Below, in pieces: positions 17,493 to 30,336 of a stretch of DNA of 64,000 bases (the first letter of the stretch is position 1; the number at the start of each line of letters is the position of its first letter). Below the pieces are notes generated by a model. It worked only from the letters and a program-made list of their open reading frames with translations. It searched no databases and was not told where the DNA came from. The translations under genes and the position numbers were made by a program. The stretch lies in contig NZ_CP094357.1 of the NCBI RefSeq assembly GCF_014779555.2, forward strand, positions 5,580,001 to 5,644,000, given 5' to 3'. Source of the stretch: Lysobacter capsici (GTDB lineage Bacteria; Pseudomonadota; Gammaproteobacteria; Xanthomonadales; Xanthomonadaceae).

Positions 17493-17984
17493 ATGCATAT
17501 GGATATGAATGCGTTCCCCGACGCCTCTCGCCACGACGGCGGCGCCACCGAGTTGCTGTTCGACGACGTCGAGTCGCAGGTGCTGGACTTGGCCAATCAG
17601 GCGATCGGCTACCTGGCCAGCGAACAACCCCGCCAGGCCGCCCAGCACTGGGCACGCGCGATCGCGCTGGCCGACGCCGGCCTGCCCGGGGACGAAATCC
17701 GCTTCTGGTTGCGCAGCGGCGTCGCCGAGGCTTATTTCCAGTTGGGCAACGATGCGGCCTGCATCCATGCCGCGCGCGAGGCAAGGGCGTGGTGTCTGCA
17801 ACAGCAGGCGCCGCTGGCGACTCTGCTGCTGGGCCAGGCCTTGCTGCGCAGCGGTCAGGTCGACGCGGCGCTGGACGCGCTGCGCGAGGCGCGCTCGCTG
17901 ATCGGCGGCGATTTCTTCGAAGCGCTGGACCCGTCCTTGCGCGATACCATCGCCGAGCTGCTGGCGCAGACCCGCGCGGCCTGA
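17493..17984 (+). CDS. TPR-like hypothetical protein
   Basis: A 163-residue protein with AAGGA 7 bases before ATG 17493. Residues about 28-160 form Ala-rich helical pairs (A-x-x-H-W-A-R-A-I-A-L-A-D-A-G and A-L-L-R-S-G-Q-V-D-A-A-L-D-A-L-R-E-A) consistent with three tetratricopeptide-like repeats. There is no signal peptide. It lies 88 bp after the RstB-like kinase and could share its transcript. TPR proteins act as protein-binding scaffolds; the partner is unknown. Confidence 0.7.
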   Translation: MHMDMNAFPDASRHDGGATELLFDDVESQVLDLANQAIGYLASEQPRQAAQHWARAIALADAGLPGDEIRFWLRSGVAEAYFQLGNDAACIHAAREARAWCLQQQAPLATLLLGQALLRSGQVDAALDALREARSLIGGDFFEALDPSLRDTIAELLAQTRAA

Positions 17985-18038
17985 GCGGCGCGGCGCCGCC
18001 TCAGCAGGGCCAACGAACGCGAAGACACGCGACGCGGT

Positions 18039-18659
18039 TCAAAACCGCGTCCACCACTGCACCGAGCGTTCGAAATAGCCGATCAAGGTCTGGCTGAGGC
18101 GTTGCCGGTCGGCCGGCTCGCCGCTGGCGATCACCCGGTCGACCGCGCTGTGCATCGCGGTGAAGAAGATCACCGCGGTCAGGCGCGGGTCCGGCGCGAC
18201 CCACACCCGCGCGGCGATCCCGCCTTCGAGCAGCTCGACCAGCCGCTCGATCACCGGGTTTTCCTGCCAGGCTTGGCGATCGTGGCTGCGCTGGTCGTGA
18301 AAGACCACGTCGTGCAAGGCGACGTGATCCAGATAGCCGTCGACGCCGGTGCGCACGAAGGTGCGCAGGCGCGCGCTCCAGTCGCCCGGCGGGCAGCGCG
18401 CCATGGCCGCGTCGAGGTGCGCGCAGTAATCGCTAACGAAGCGATCCTGCAAGGCCTGCAGCAACCGCTCGCGGGTGGCGTAGTGCGCGCGCGCCGCGCG
18501 CGGCGGCAGGCCGGCGGCCGCGGCGATGTCGGCTAGGCCGACGCGCTCGACCCCGCGTTCGATGAACAAGCGCTCGGCAGCATCCATCAACGCGGTCGCG
18601 GCGGCAGGCGGCACGGGCGGCGGCGAAACGGCGAGCGCGGACGACCGGAGCGTCGTCAT
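18039..18659 (-). CDS. TetR-family transcriptional regulator
   Basis: A 206-residue protein with an N-terminal TetR helix-turn-helix (A-A-E-R-L-F-I-E-R-G-V-E-R-V-G-L-A-D-I-A, then a Y-A-T-R-E-R-L-L recognition region) and a divergent helical ligand domain. ATG 18659 is preferred over GTG 18668 because AAAGG lies 8 bases before it. A near-perfect palindrome sits 17-33 bp upstream and probably covers the promoter. It is divergent from the NRPS gene, with 850 bp between them. Confidence 0.85.
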   Translation of the reverse strand: MTTLRSSALAVSPPPVPPAAATALMDAAERLFIERGVERVGLADIAAAAGLPPRAARAHYATRERLLQALQDRFVSDYCAHLDAAMARCPPGDWSARLRTFVRTGVDGYLDHVALHDVVFHDQRSHDRQAWQENPVIERLVELLEGGIAARVWVAPDPRLTAVIFFTAMHSAVDRVIASGEPADRQRLSQTLIGYFERSVQWWTRF

Positions 18660-18675
18660 CGGGGGCACCTTTCAA

Positions 18676-18692
18676 ATGAGAATGGTTCTCAT
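18676..18692. promoter_or_regulatory. Fur-box-like palindrome (ATGAGAA-TGG-TTCTCAT)
   Basis: Two 7-bp inverted arms are separated by 3 bases. In the 7-1-7 description of a Fur site (TGATAATnATTATCA) it matches 12 of 14 positions by my count. It lies just upstream of the TetR gene and could alternatively be the autoregulatory TetR operator. Iron control would fit the EntF-like NRPS beyond it. Confidence 0.5.
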
Positions 18693-19542
18693 CATAGCCG
18701 ATTCACCGGCGCCGTGTGGCCGGTCCGGACCGGACCGAACCGGCATGTCCGGCGCGGACATCCGTGCTTCGCATCGCCGCGCGACAACGCTCCGATTTTC
18801 CCGTGGCGATAAATTTTCACCATTCCTCACCAGCGTTTGCGACGACGATCGATATTCGCATGAGACAAATCCATTCGCGCGCGAGAAAACCGATCGGCGT
18901 TCGCCGGAAACAAATCCGAAATCATCACAACCATTCCGTGAACTGCAACGTGCTTGCGAGCGCGCGAGAAAACACGCGGTTTTTCAGGGAAAAACGCGAC
19001 GTCCGACGGGTCGTCCGGATTATTCGCGACACAGTCGATGGCTGTATAAAAAGCTTCACATATCCGTCTTGTGATCCGGCTCTCACCGCACGCTTCGTAA
19101 ATACTCGACTTGTGATCCGGCTCTCACCGATCTCGATGGACACGGCCTGAGCGCTCGGGGATATTGATTCCGCAGGTGGCGAACGGCACTGCCGATATGC
19201 CACTTGCGAGTCACCGCTTTGGAAGCGAGCCGCTTTTTCGCACGCTGCGCTCTCGAAGATGCATCGCCTCCCAAGCACGCGCCACGCAGGACCGTCAGCA
19301 CACCAATAAGAACTCAGGCCCCGCCGTTCGCGCGCAAGCGCGCTGGATGCAATACGGACAGGGTCATGCCCAGGCGCGCTGCGCCCAGGCCATGGCGGTA
19401 TTTGAATCGCGACACATGGAGAGGGGGCCACTCGTAACAACGAGCTGGCCGCAGGCTCGCGCGCGTCGAACACACGTGCCGTCGGACAGCGTCCGCCGGC
19501 CGCCGGCGGCGTGCGGCCCCACGGTCGCTCAAAGGAAGCGCA
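18693..19542. other. 850-bp leader region of the EntF-like NRPS gene
   Basis: This stretch between the TetR gene and the NRPS start is visibly lower in GC than its surroundings, especially 18780-19060, and lacks a credible gene. It contains a pair of 21-bp direct repeats (19068-19129) and an AT-rich patch at about 19043-19063 that could be a promoter. Short open frames have no ribosome sites. It may hold a long untranslated leader or a small RNA. Confidence 0.5.
19068..19129. repeat. Two 21-bp direct repeats, 41 bp start to start
   Basis: Identical 21-bp copies starting CTTGTGATCCGG occupy 19068-19088 and 19109-19129. The flanks are unrelated. Spacing close to four helical turns would place both on the same face of DNA, as expected for regulator sites. 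They lie about 410-475 bp before the NRPS start codon. Confidence 0.8.
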
Positions 19543-23550
<4,008 letters not shown>

Positions 23551-23560
23551 GGAGACGCAC

Positions 23561-24976
23561 GTGTCCGCACCGACCTTAGCCCTGCCCGCCGCCGGCCCGG
23601 CCGCCAACGACCACAGCGTCGACGGCCCGGTCCAGCCCGGCGCGATCGTGATCTTCACCGTCGGCACCCAGGGCGACGCGCGCCCGTGCATCGGCCTGGG
23701 CCAGGCGCTGCATCGCGCTGGTTATCCGGTGCGCATCGTCACCAGCGACAACTTCGCGCCGCTGGTGCGCGAGGCCGGGCTGGAGTTCTGCGCGATCAGC
23801 GCCGATTTCAGCGATCTGCTGACCAACAACCCCGAGACCGTCGACAAGGCGCTCAATCCCTGGTTCCTGGTCAAGCACACGCGGGCGAAATTCGCCGAGT
23901 GGGCGGCGACCTGGGCCAAGGAAGCGCGACCGGCCTGCCAGGGCGCGGCGCTGCTGATCGGCACCGGCATCGTCACCCAGCTCGCCAAGGCGCTGGGCGA
24001 GGCCGAGAACGTGCCGTTCCTGCAAGCGCATCTGCAGCCGTTCACGCCGTCGCGCAAACTCTCGCCGCTGTCGTTCTGGTCCAAGCGCGAGTTTCCCGGC
24101 TGGGCCAACATGGCGTTGTTCTCGGTGATGAAGCTGCTGGCCTGGTACACGCTCAAGCCGGCGGTCAACGGCGCGATCCGTCCGCAGCTCAAGCTGCCGC
24201 TGTATCCGTGGTACGGCCCGTACTTCGACAAGGACCCCGAGCGCATGCGGGTGTTGTACGGCTACAGCCGGCACATCCTGCCGCGGCCCGACGACTGGCC
24301 CGAACAGGTCTGCGTCACCGGCAGCTGGTTCCTCGATCAGGCCGGTGAGTGGCAACCGCCGCAGTCGCTGACCGACTTCCTGGCCGAAGGCGAGAAACCC
24401 ATCTACATCGGATTCGGCAGCATGCTGGCCAACAACGCCGAAGCCTTCACCGACATCGTGGTCGACGCGGTGCGCCTGAGCGGCCGTCGCGCGGTGCTGG
24501 CGACCGGCTGGGGCGGTCTACGTCGCGAGCCGGGACGCATGGACGATCAGATCTACGTAATCGAAGCCGCGCCGCACGACTGGCTGTTCCCGCGCATGGC
24601 GATGGCGATGCATCACGGCGGCGCCGGCACCACGGTGGCGGCCGCGCGCGCCGGCATTCCGTCGGTGTTCGTGCCGTTCTTCGGCGACCAACCGTTCTGG
24701 GCGCGACGCATGAACGAATTGGGCGTGGCGCCGCCGGCGCTGGACCGGCGCATCGTCGACGCCGCGCAGATGGCGCAGGCGATCGCGCAGGCGCTGGAGC
24801 CGCAGCGCATCGAAGCGGCGCACGTACTGGGCGAAAAAATCCGCGCCGAAAACGGCAACGCGACCGCGGTGCGAACCTTAGGGGAGTGGGGCCTGCTGCC
24901 GCCGTTGCGCGGCGGCCACGAGGCGGCGACGCCGGCAACCGCGCCAACCAGCGAACCGCTGGTGCAGGTGGCCTGA
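23561..24976 (+). CDS. GT1-family glycosyltransferase (NRPS product tailoring)
   Basis: A 471-residue protein starting at GTG 23561, with GGAG 6 bases before it and only 10 bp after the NRPS stop. The N-terminal Rossmann domain opens with V-G-T-Q-G-D-A-R-P, as in the sterol/macrolide-type UDP-glycosyltransferases. The C-terminal donor-binding region has the M-H-H-G-G-A-G-T-T-x-A-A signature (about residues 348-359) and F-F-G-D-Q-P-F-W. The expected activity is transfer of a nucleotide-activated hexose to a small molecule. By position the acceptor should be the product of the preceding NRPS, an arrangement reminiscent of glycosylated catecholate siderophores (IroB logic), but that is inference. 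Confidence 0.9.
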   Translation: MSAPTLALPAAGPAANDHSVDGPVQPGAIVIFTVGTQGDARPCIGLGQALHRAGYPVRIVTSDNFAPLVREAGLEFCAISADFSDLLTNNPETVDKALNPWFLVKHTRAKFAEWAATWAKEARPACQGAALLIGTGIVTQLAKALGEAENVPFLQAHLQPFTPSRKLSPLSFWSKREFPGWANMALFSVMKLLAWYTLKPAVNGAIRPQLKLPLYPWYGPYFDKDPERMRVLYGYSRHILPRPDDWPEQVCVTGSWFLDQAGEWQPPQSLTDFLAEGEKPIYIGFGSMLANNAEAFTDIVVDAVRLSGRRAVLATGWGGLRREPGRMDDQIYVIEAAPHDWLFPRMAMAMHHGGAGTTVAAARAGIPSVFVPFFGDQPFWARRMNELGVAPPALDRRIVDAAQMAQAIAQALEPQRIEAAHVLGEKIRAENGNATAVRTLGEWGLLPPLRGGHEAATPATAPTSEPLVQVA

Positions 24977-25072
24977 GCGACCGCGCCGGCCCGGGCGCGA
25001 GCGCTGCGGCCTCTGTCTTGCGCGACACAGGCCGCAGCGCGGCGAGTACATCGTCTTGCCCGTCATATCCCC

Positions 25073-25157
25073 TGTAGGAGCGGCGCAAGCCGCGACCGCG
25101 AAACCAGGCTGACGACGCCGCTTCATTGGCGCGGTCGCGGCTCACGCCGCTCCTACA
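25073..25157. repeat. REP/BIME-like inverted repeat
   Basis: The left arm starts TGTAGGAGCGGCGCAAGC and the right arm ends GCTCACGCCGCTCCTACA. The arms are imperfect inverted copies of about 28 bp enclosing about 28 bp. Sequences of this kind (GTAGGAGCGGC...) are dispersed in many copies in Lysobacter and relatives. Confidence 0.8.
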
Positions 25158-25198
25158 TCAGCACCGAGCCTCTCCCACAACCGAAGAAGCCATCAAAG

Positions 25199-25237
25199 CC
25201 CCTCTCCCGCTTGCGGGAGAGGGGTTGGGGTGAGGGC
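25199..25237. repeat. Dispersed CCCTCTCCCGC palindrome
   Basis: CCCCTCTCCCGC and GCGGGAGAGGGG form a perfect stem with a short loop (about 25199-25224), followed by TTGGGGTGAGGG. This is a common intergenic repeat of Xanthomonadaceae and other high-GC gammaproteobacteria. Confidence 0.75.
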
Positions 25238-25326
25238 TCAATCGCAGCGTAAGCGACACCCCTGTCGGACAATAACCGGCTGCCAGCGCGGTCCCCCACC
25301 GCGCCGCAAACCGTGAGGCGTCCGCG

Positions 25327-26598
25327 ATGAAAAGCACCGATGTCGAACTCGAACGTCTGCGCATCCGCCGCGAAGCGCTGCGCGCCGAACTGGCCGCCGA
25401 CACCAGTCGCGCGACCGAACGCGCAGGACGCGCGCTATGCCTGTCCGGCGGCGGCTACCGCGCCGCGCTGTTCCACCTGGGCTCGCTGCTGCGGCTGCAC
25501 GAAACCGGCCTGCTCGCCGGCACCACGTTATTCAGCTCGGTCTCCGGCGGCAGCATCGTCTCGGCCTGGCTGGCCTGCCGTTACCTCGACACGCGCACGT
25601 CCAGCGACGAATCCTTCGCCGCCTGGAGCGACCGCATCGATTTCCGCGCGAGCGTGGTCGAACCGTTCCGCGCCGTGGCCGCGCGCGACCTGCGCACCTG
25701 GCCGGTGCTGGCCACCCTCGCCCACAACTGGCTCGCGCCCTGGCACCGCATCGCCCTGCTCGAACGCGGCTACATCCGCGCGCTCGGCGAACGCACGCTC
25801 GACGATCTGCCCGAAGCGCCGGCATTCGTGTTCTGCGCGACCGACCTGACCTTCGGCGTGAACTGGGAATTCTCGCGCCGCCGGGTCGGCGACTACCTCG
25901 CCGGCTATTTGCGCGACGGCGCTCAGCGCACGCGCTTGAGCGCCGCGGTCGCGGCCTCGTCGTCGTTCCCGCCGGTATTCGGCCCGGTGCGCTTCGAAGC
26001 CGCGCCCGGCGACTATCAGCGCGGCAATTACCAAGGCGACGATGCGCCGCTGTTGCGCTCGCGGATCGAACTCAGCGACGGCGGCGTCTACGACAACCTG
26101 GCCACCGAACCGAGTCTGCGCCGCTACCGCGAAGTGCTGGTGTCCGACGCGGGCGGGCCGTTCGTGTTCGAAAGCAAGCGCTGGTGGCTGCAAAAGCTGA
26201 TGCGCTACACCCAGGTGATGAGCAACCAGGCCGAAGCGCTGCGCAAGCGCCTGTTCTTCGGCCAGGCCGGCAGCGGCGCGATGATCGGCGCGTACTGGGG
26301 CCTGACCGGCGACCGCGACGAAGGCGCCGATGGTTACAGCCCGGCGCTGGTGCGCGAGGTGATCGGACGAATCCGCACCGACCTCGACCGCTTCCTCGAT
26401 CCGGAGTTCGAGGTGCTGGTCAACCACGGCTATTTCGCCTGCGTCGACGCGTTGTGGCGGCAGGACGACTGGATCTCGCCGAACACGCAGGCCGCGACCT
26501 GGCCGTACCCGCAGCGCGCCAACGAGAACGAGGTGCGCCGCTGGCTGCGTTACAGCCATCGGCGCGTACTGCATCGGCGCTGGTGGGGCGCGAGTTGA
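25327..26598 (+). CDS. Patatin-like phospholipase family protein
   Basis: A 423-residue protein. The oxyanion loop S-G-G-G-Y-R is at residues about 38-43, the nucleophile segment S-V-S-G-G-S at about 76-81 (the usual GxSxG with Ser in the first position), and the catalytic Asp in S-D-G-G-V-Y-D-N near 256. The Ser-Asp dyad is therefore present. No signal peptide is seen, so it is probably cytoplasmic or membrane-peripheral. Patatin-like proteins hydrolyse acyl lipids; the substrate is not predictable. It is transcribed alone. Confidence 0.87.
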   Translation: MKSTDVELERLRIRREALRAELAADTSRATERAGRALCLSGGGYRAALFHLGSLLRLHETGLLAGTTLFSSVSGGSIVSAWLACRYLDTRTSSDESFAAWSDRIDFRASVVEPFRAVAARDLRTWPVLATLAHNWLAPWHRIALLERGYIRALGERTLDDLPEAPAFVFCATDLTFGVNWEFSRRRVGDYLAGYLRDGAQRTRLSAAVAASSSFPPVFGPVRFEAAPGDYQRGNYQGDDAPLLRSRIELSDGGVYDNLATEPSLRRYREVLVSDAGGPFVFESKRWWLQKLMRYTQVMSNQAEALRKRLFFGQAGSGAMIGAYWGLTGDRDEGADGYSPALVREVIGRIRTDLDRFLDPEFEVLVNHGYFACVDALWRQDDWISPNTQAATWPYPQRANENEVRRWLRYSHRRVLHRRWWGAS

Positions 26599-26760
26599 AT
26601 CGAGCCCGATTGCGGCGACGGCGTGCCGCAGCCCGAAGCCTGCGATGAGAAAGAGCTTAGGCCCCGACGCTTTGTTTCAGATCGCGCCGCGTCGGGCCAC
26701 AGCCGTTACACCGCCCACGCAAACGGCCTTCGCGCCGCGGCGAATATCGGCGGCGAACGA

Positions 26761-28434
26761 TCAGCCCTGCGCCGTCGCGCCCCGCTGACACGGCGCGAAC
26801 AGGTCCTTGCGCTTCTCATACACCCGGGTGTTGACCTGCATCAGGCCCAGCACCGAGTGGAACAGGTTGTCCTGGCTCGCCGGCCTGGCCGCTTCGTCGC
26901 GCAGGCAGCGCAGGTCCAGGCCGCGCGCGGCGCTGAAGCCCGGCGAGAACCACATCACCATCGGCACCCGGGTCTGGGTCTTGGGCGCGATCGCGTACGG
27001 CACGCCGTGCAGGTACAGACCGTTCTCGCCCAGCGACTCGCCGTGATCGGACAGATAAATCATCGCGGTGTCGCGCGAGCTGTCCTGGGCCAGGTAACGG
27101 ATCGTGCGCGCCAGGAATTCGTCGGTGGCCAGCACCGCGTTGTCGTAGGCGTTGACGATCTGCTGCTGGCTGCACTGGCCCAGCTCGCTGGTTTCGCAGG
27201 TCGGGGTGTAACGGCGCAGGCGCTGCGGATAGCGCAGGTAATAGCTCGGCCCATGGTTGCCGAGCTGGTGCAGGATCACCACCGCGTCGCCGGGCTTGGC
27301 GTCGATGCGCTCGCGCAGGCCTTGCAGCATGACTTCGTCGAAACAGCCTTCGGCGGTGCAGAACTTGGGATCGGTGCCGTGTTCGAACGACTCGAACGCC
27401 AGGTCCTTGCACACGTTCTTGCAGCCGGTCTGGTTGTCGCGCCACAGAGTATGTATGCCGGCGTACTCGAGCACGTTGAGCAACGACTCCGAGCCCTGGA
27501 TGCGGTCCTTGTTGTAATTCTCGCGGCCGTACGGCGAGAACATGCACGGCACCGACACCTCGGTGCTGCTGCCGCACGCGGTCATGTCGGGGAAATTGAT
27601 CGGCGCGATCCGCGCCAGTTCCGGCGTGGTCTGGCGCGCGTAACCGTTCAAGCCCCAGTTCTGCGCGCGCACGGTTTCGCCGACCACGATCACCAGCAGG
27701 CGCGGCTTGCTGCCCGCCGGCCGCGCGGCCACGCGCGCATCGGTGCCGATCGGCGTGCGGCCGCGCACGCGCGAGGCCGAGTCGTCCAGCGCCACGCGAG
27801 TCAGCGAGACCAGATAATTCGCCGGCGTGACCAGATGACGGACTTCCTTGTGATTGCGCAGCAGCGAGGACACGTCCTGGTACGAACCCAGCAAGGCCAG
27901 CCCGGCGATCACCAGCGAGGCGAGCAGCAAGCCCACCCGGATCAGCAGCGCGCGGCCCAGCGCGCGGGTCTTCAGCCGCACCCGCCACAGCAGCGACGCC
28001 GGCAGCAGTCCGTACAGCAGCACCGAAAACAGCATGCCGCCGGTGATCAGCTCGCGCGATTCCTTGGTGTCGGACTGCAGCACGTTGCGGATCATGCCGG
28101 TGTCCATGTAGACGCCGTAGTGGCTCATGAAATACGCGGCGCCCGCGCTGACCAGCAGCAACACCGTCAGCAATGGCTTCAGCGTCCATCGATTGAGCAA
28201 TATGCCCAGCAGCAGGAAGGTGATCGCCACCACCGCCACGAACACGCAGACCGCGACCCAGGCGCCGTGCATGCCGCTAAGTACGCCGGCCGCCGCGGTC
28301 GCGCGCCAGAACGCGCTGTTGGCGCATAGCGCGAAGTAGACGCTGGCCATCAGCACCACCGCGTCGACGCCGAATTCGGGCCGATACGAGAACCAGGCCG
28401 GCCAACGCAGCTGGGTGCGTGCAATGACGTTCAT
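26761..28434 (-). CDS. eptA: Lipid A phosphoethanolamine transferase (EptA/MCR family)
   Basis: A 557-residue inner-membrane protein: five hydrophobic segments in residues about 20-185, then a periplasmic sulfatase-fold domain. Visible active-site parts are the metal Glu in V-V-G-E-T-V-R-A, the C-G-S-S-T-E-V-S-V-P-C-M-F-S segment around the catalytic Thr, and Y-L-S-D-H-G-E-S-L-G-E-N with the metal Asp-His pair. Paired cysteines (N-Q-T-G-C-K-N-V-C and C-T-A-E-G-C) fit the conserved disulfides. The family adds phosphoethanolamine to lipid A phosphates and lowers polymyxin binding. Its start overlaps the PAP2 stop codon (ATGA). Confidence 0.93.
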   Translation of the reverse strand: MNVIARTQLRWPAWFSYRPEFGVDAVVLMASVYFALCANSAFWRATAAAGVLSGMHGAWVAVCVFVAVVAITFLLLGILLNRWTLKPLLTVLLLVSAGAAYFMSHYGVYMDTGMIRNVLQSDTKESRELITGGMLFSVLLYGLLPASLLWRVRLKTRALGRALLIRVGLLLASLVIAGLALLGSYQDVSSLLRNHKEVRHLVTPANYLVSLTRVALDDSASRVRGRTPIGTDARVAARPAGSKPRLLVIVVGETVRAQNWGLNGYARQTTPELARIAPINFPDMTACGSSTEVSVPCMFSPYGRENYNKDRIQGSESLLNVLEYAGIHTLWRDNQTGCKNVCKDLAFESFEHGTDPKFCTAEGCFDEVMLQGLRERIDAKPGDAVVILHQLGNHGPSYYLRYPQRLRRYTPTCETSELGQCSQQQIVNAYDNAVLATDEFLARTIRYLAQDSSRDTAMIYLSDHGESLGENGLYLHGVPYAIAPKTQTRVPMVMWFSPGFSAARGLDLRCLRDEAARPASQDNLFHSVLGLMQVNTRVYEKRKDLFAPCQRGATAQG

Positions 28435-29243
28435 CGCGCGGCGCCTCCCAGCAGCGGCAGCGCATCGCGCACGGCCATCGGCGCCTCGCGCCGGGCCATC
28501 GCCAGATACAGCGCGAGCGCGACGAACCAGCTGATCGCCAGCGTCCACACGTCGTGCGAAAGAAAATGCGCGCCGCGCAACTGCTGGGCGAAGCCGAACA
28601 ACAAGCCGGTCCCCAGACCGATCGCGAGCCCGGCCCAGCGCAGGCGCGGCCGCAGCATCAGGAAGAAGAAGTACAAGGCGACCCAGGCATAGCCCGCGCT
28701 GGCGTGGCCGGCGGGGAAGCACACGCCGCGCGCGAGCGCGGCCGGTCGCGCATCGAACAAGCCGAAGAACGCGCGGTCGCCGCCGTAGCGGCTCAGGTCC
28801 CAGGGGCAGTCCATGTTGGTCAGCGACTTGAGCCCCGACGCCAGCACGATCGCGATCAGGGTCGACAGCAGCAGATAGGCCAGCGGCCGGCGCCAGTGCG
28901 CCAGCGCCGGACGGCCGCGGGCGAACAGCCACAGCGCGAACACGCCGATCCACGCGGCGGTGCTGGCGTCGCGGCCGAAGCGGTGGATCACGTGCTCGGT
29001 CAGGAATGCGTTCTGCAGGCTCCAGTGCCCGCCCTGCCAGGCGTACAACCGATCGGCGAGCCAGAAGTCGCCGCCCAGGCCCATGCTCAGCAGCGACAGC
29101 GCCAGCCACGCCAGCAGCGGCCACAGCGCATGCCGCCGCAGGAACACCCGGGACGACCACCCGTACGACAGCCGCGGCGCGAAGCCGGGCAAGGCGGGCG
29201 AAGTGGCCACCGTCGGGCGGGGCCAGGAAGCGGAACGGTTCAT
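28431..29243 (-). CDS. PAP2-family membrane phosphatase
   Basis: A 270-residue protein with about six membrane segments. The three PAP2 motifs are recognisable: L-K-S-L-T-N-M-D-C-P-W-D (motif 1, with C-P where R-P is usual), F-P-A-G-H-A-S (motif 2) and R-G-A-H-F-L-S-H-D (motif 3). Family members dephosphorylate lipid A, phosphatidylglycerol phosphate or undecaprenyl pyrophosphate. Overlap with eptA suggests a joint lipid A 1-phosphate replacement route, as in LpxE/EptA pairs; this is inference. It is divergent from the two-component genes. Confidence 0.88.
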   Translation of the reverse strand: MNRSASWPRPTVATSPALPGFAPRLSYGWSSRVFLRRHALWPLLAWLALSLLSMGLGGDFWLADRLYAWQGGHWSLQNAFLTEHVIHRFGRDASTAAWIGVFALWLFARGRPALAHWRRPLAYLLLSTLIAIVLASGLKSLTNMDCPWDLSRYGGDRAFFGLFDARPAALARGVCFPAGHASAGYAWVALYFFFLMLRPRLRWAGLAIGLGTGLLFGFAQQLRGAHFLSHDVWTLAISWFVALALYLAMARREAPMAVRDALPLLGGAAR

Positions 29244-29625
29244 CGACGGCAGCGGGCTCGAAGGCGATCAGGGAACCGGTGCAACACATGGACGTCGTGG
29301 AACCGGATGCGGCGATGATCGAAACGGCGCTGTCGGAGAGCGGTCGGAGCGGGGTTGCGGCTTCGTTAAAAGCACTCGGCGCGCGTAAATCGTGTGGCTG
29401 ATCGTTCAGCCTTGGGCGCCGATCGGACCCGCCTGGCTGAATCTCCGCCAGATTCCGACAAGGCTCCGACGCTCGCGCCCGCAAGCTGGCGGTTTGGTTC
29501 CATGCCGTCGTCGGCGCGGACCATCGCCGGACCCGATCCGGACTGTTCCGATGGGGGAACCCCAGCGGCCCCGCGGATGGGGCACTATCGCAATCGCCGC
29601 TCCCGCGGCATGGAGAACTCGGCGC
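29244..29625. promoter_or_regulatory. 382-bp divergent promoter region (PAP2-eptA / two-component system)
   Basis: It separates the PAP2-eptA operon from the response regulator operon and must contain promoters for both. I see no clear direct-repeat operator of PmrA type. Open frames crossing it lack ribosome sites. The arrangement suggests that the regulator controls both directions. Confidence 0.5.
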
Positions 29626-30336
29626 ATGCGCCTGTTGGTGGTGGAAGACAACCGCAGCCTGGTCGCCAACCTCTTCGATTATTTCGAAGCGCGCGGCTAC
29701 ACCCTCGACGCCGCGCCCGACGGCCCGACCGGCCTGCACCTGGCGGTGACCCAGCGTTACGACGCGATCGTGCTGGACTGGATGCTGCCGCGCCTGGACG
29801 GGCGCGAAGTGCTGCGCAGTCTGCGCGAGGAAGCCGGTTCGGACGTGCCGGTGCTGATGTTGACCGCGCGCGACGAACTGCCCGACAAGATCGCCGGTTT
29901 CCGCGCCGGCGCCGACGACTACCTGACCAAGCCCTTCGCCCTGCCCGAACTGGAAGTGCGGCTGGAAGCGCTGGCCGCGCGCGCCGCCGGCCGCGGCCGC
30001 AGCCGGGTGCTGCAGGTCGCCGACCTCAAGCTCGACCTGACCACGCTGGAAGTCAGCCGCGGCGGCCGCGCCCTGCACCTGTACCCGGCCTGCCGCAAGT
30101 TGCTGGAAGTGCTGCTGCAGTCCAGCCCCGGCGCGGTCACCCGCGAACGCCTGGAACAGGCCTTGTGGGGCGACAGCCCGCCCGACGGCGACATGCTGCG
30201 CTCGCATATCTACGAATTGCGCCGCGCGGTCGACGGCCCTTATCCGATCAAGCTGATCCAGACTTTGCCGCGCGTGGGCTACCGGCTCGCGATCCCGCCG
30301 GCCGCGGACCCCGCGAGCGATGACGACGCCGGCTGA
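29626..30336 (+). CDS. OmpR-family response regulator
   Basis: A 236-residue protein. The receiver has acidic E-D-N near residue 7, phospho-Asp in V-L-D-W-M-L-P-R-L-D-G near 51, M-L-T-A and T-K-P-F. The winged helix ends L-P-R-V-G-Y-R-L. ATG 29626 begins the receiver at the usual distance. It overlaps the kinase gene by 17 bp. Position next to eptA and a PAP2 phosphatase suggests control of envelope lipid modification in the manner of PmrAB/ColRS. Confidence 0.9.
   Translation: MRLLVVEDNRSLVANLFDYFEARGYTLDAAPDGPTGLHLAVTQRYDAIVLDWMLPRLDGREVLRSLREEAGSDVPVLMLTARDELPDKIAGFRAGADDYLTKPFALPELEVRLEALAARAAGRGRSRVLQVADLKLDLTTLEVSRGGRALHLYPACRKLLEVLLQSSPGAVTRERLEQALWGDSPPDGDMLRSHIYELRRAVDGPYPIKLIQTLPRVGYRLAIPPAADPASDDDAG

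Larger units (their letters stand above)
24977..25326. other. 350-bp intergenic region with two dispersed palindromic repeats
   Basis: It separates the glycosyltransferase from the patatin-like gene and holds the two repeat elements listed separately. No gene is seen. The large hairpins probably act as transcription barriers at the end of the NRPS unit. Confidence 0.7.
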
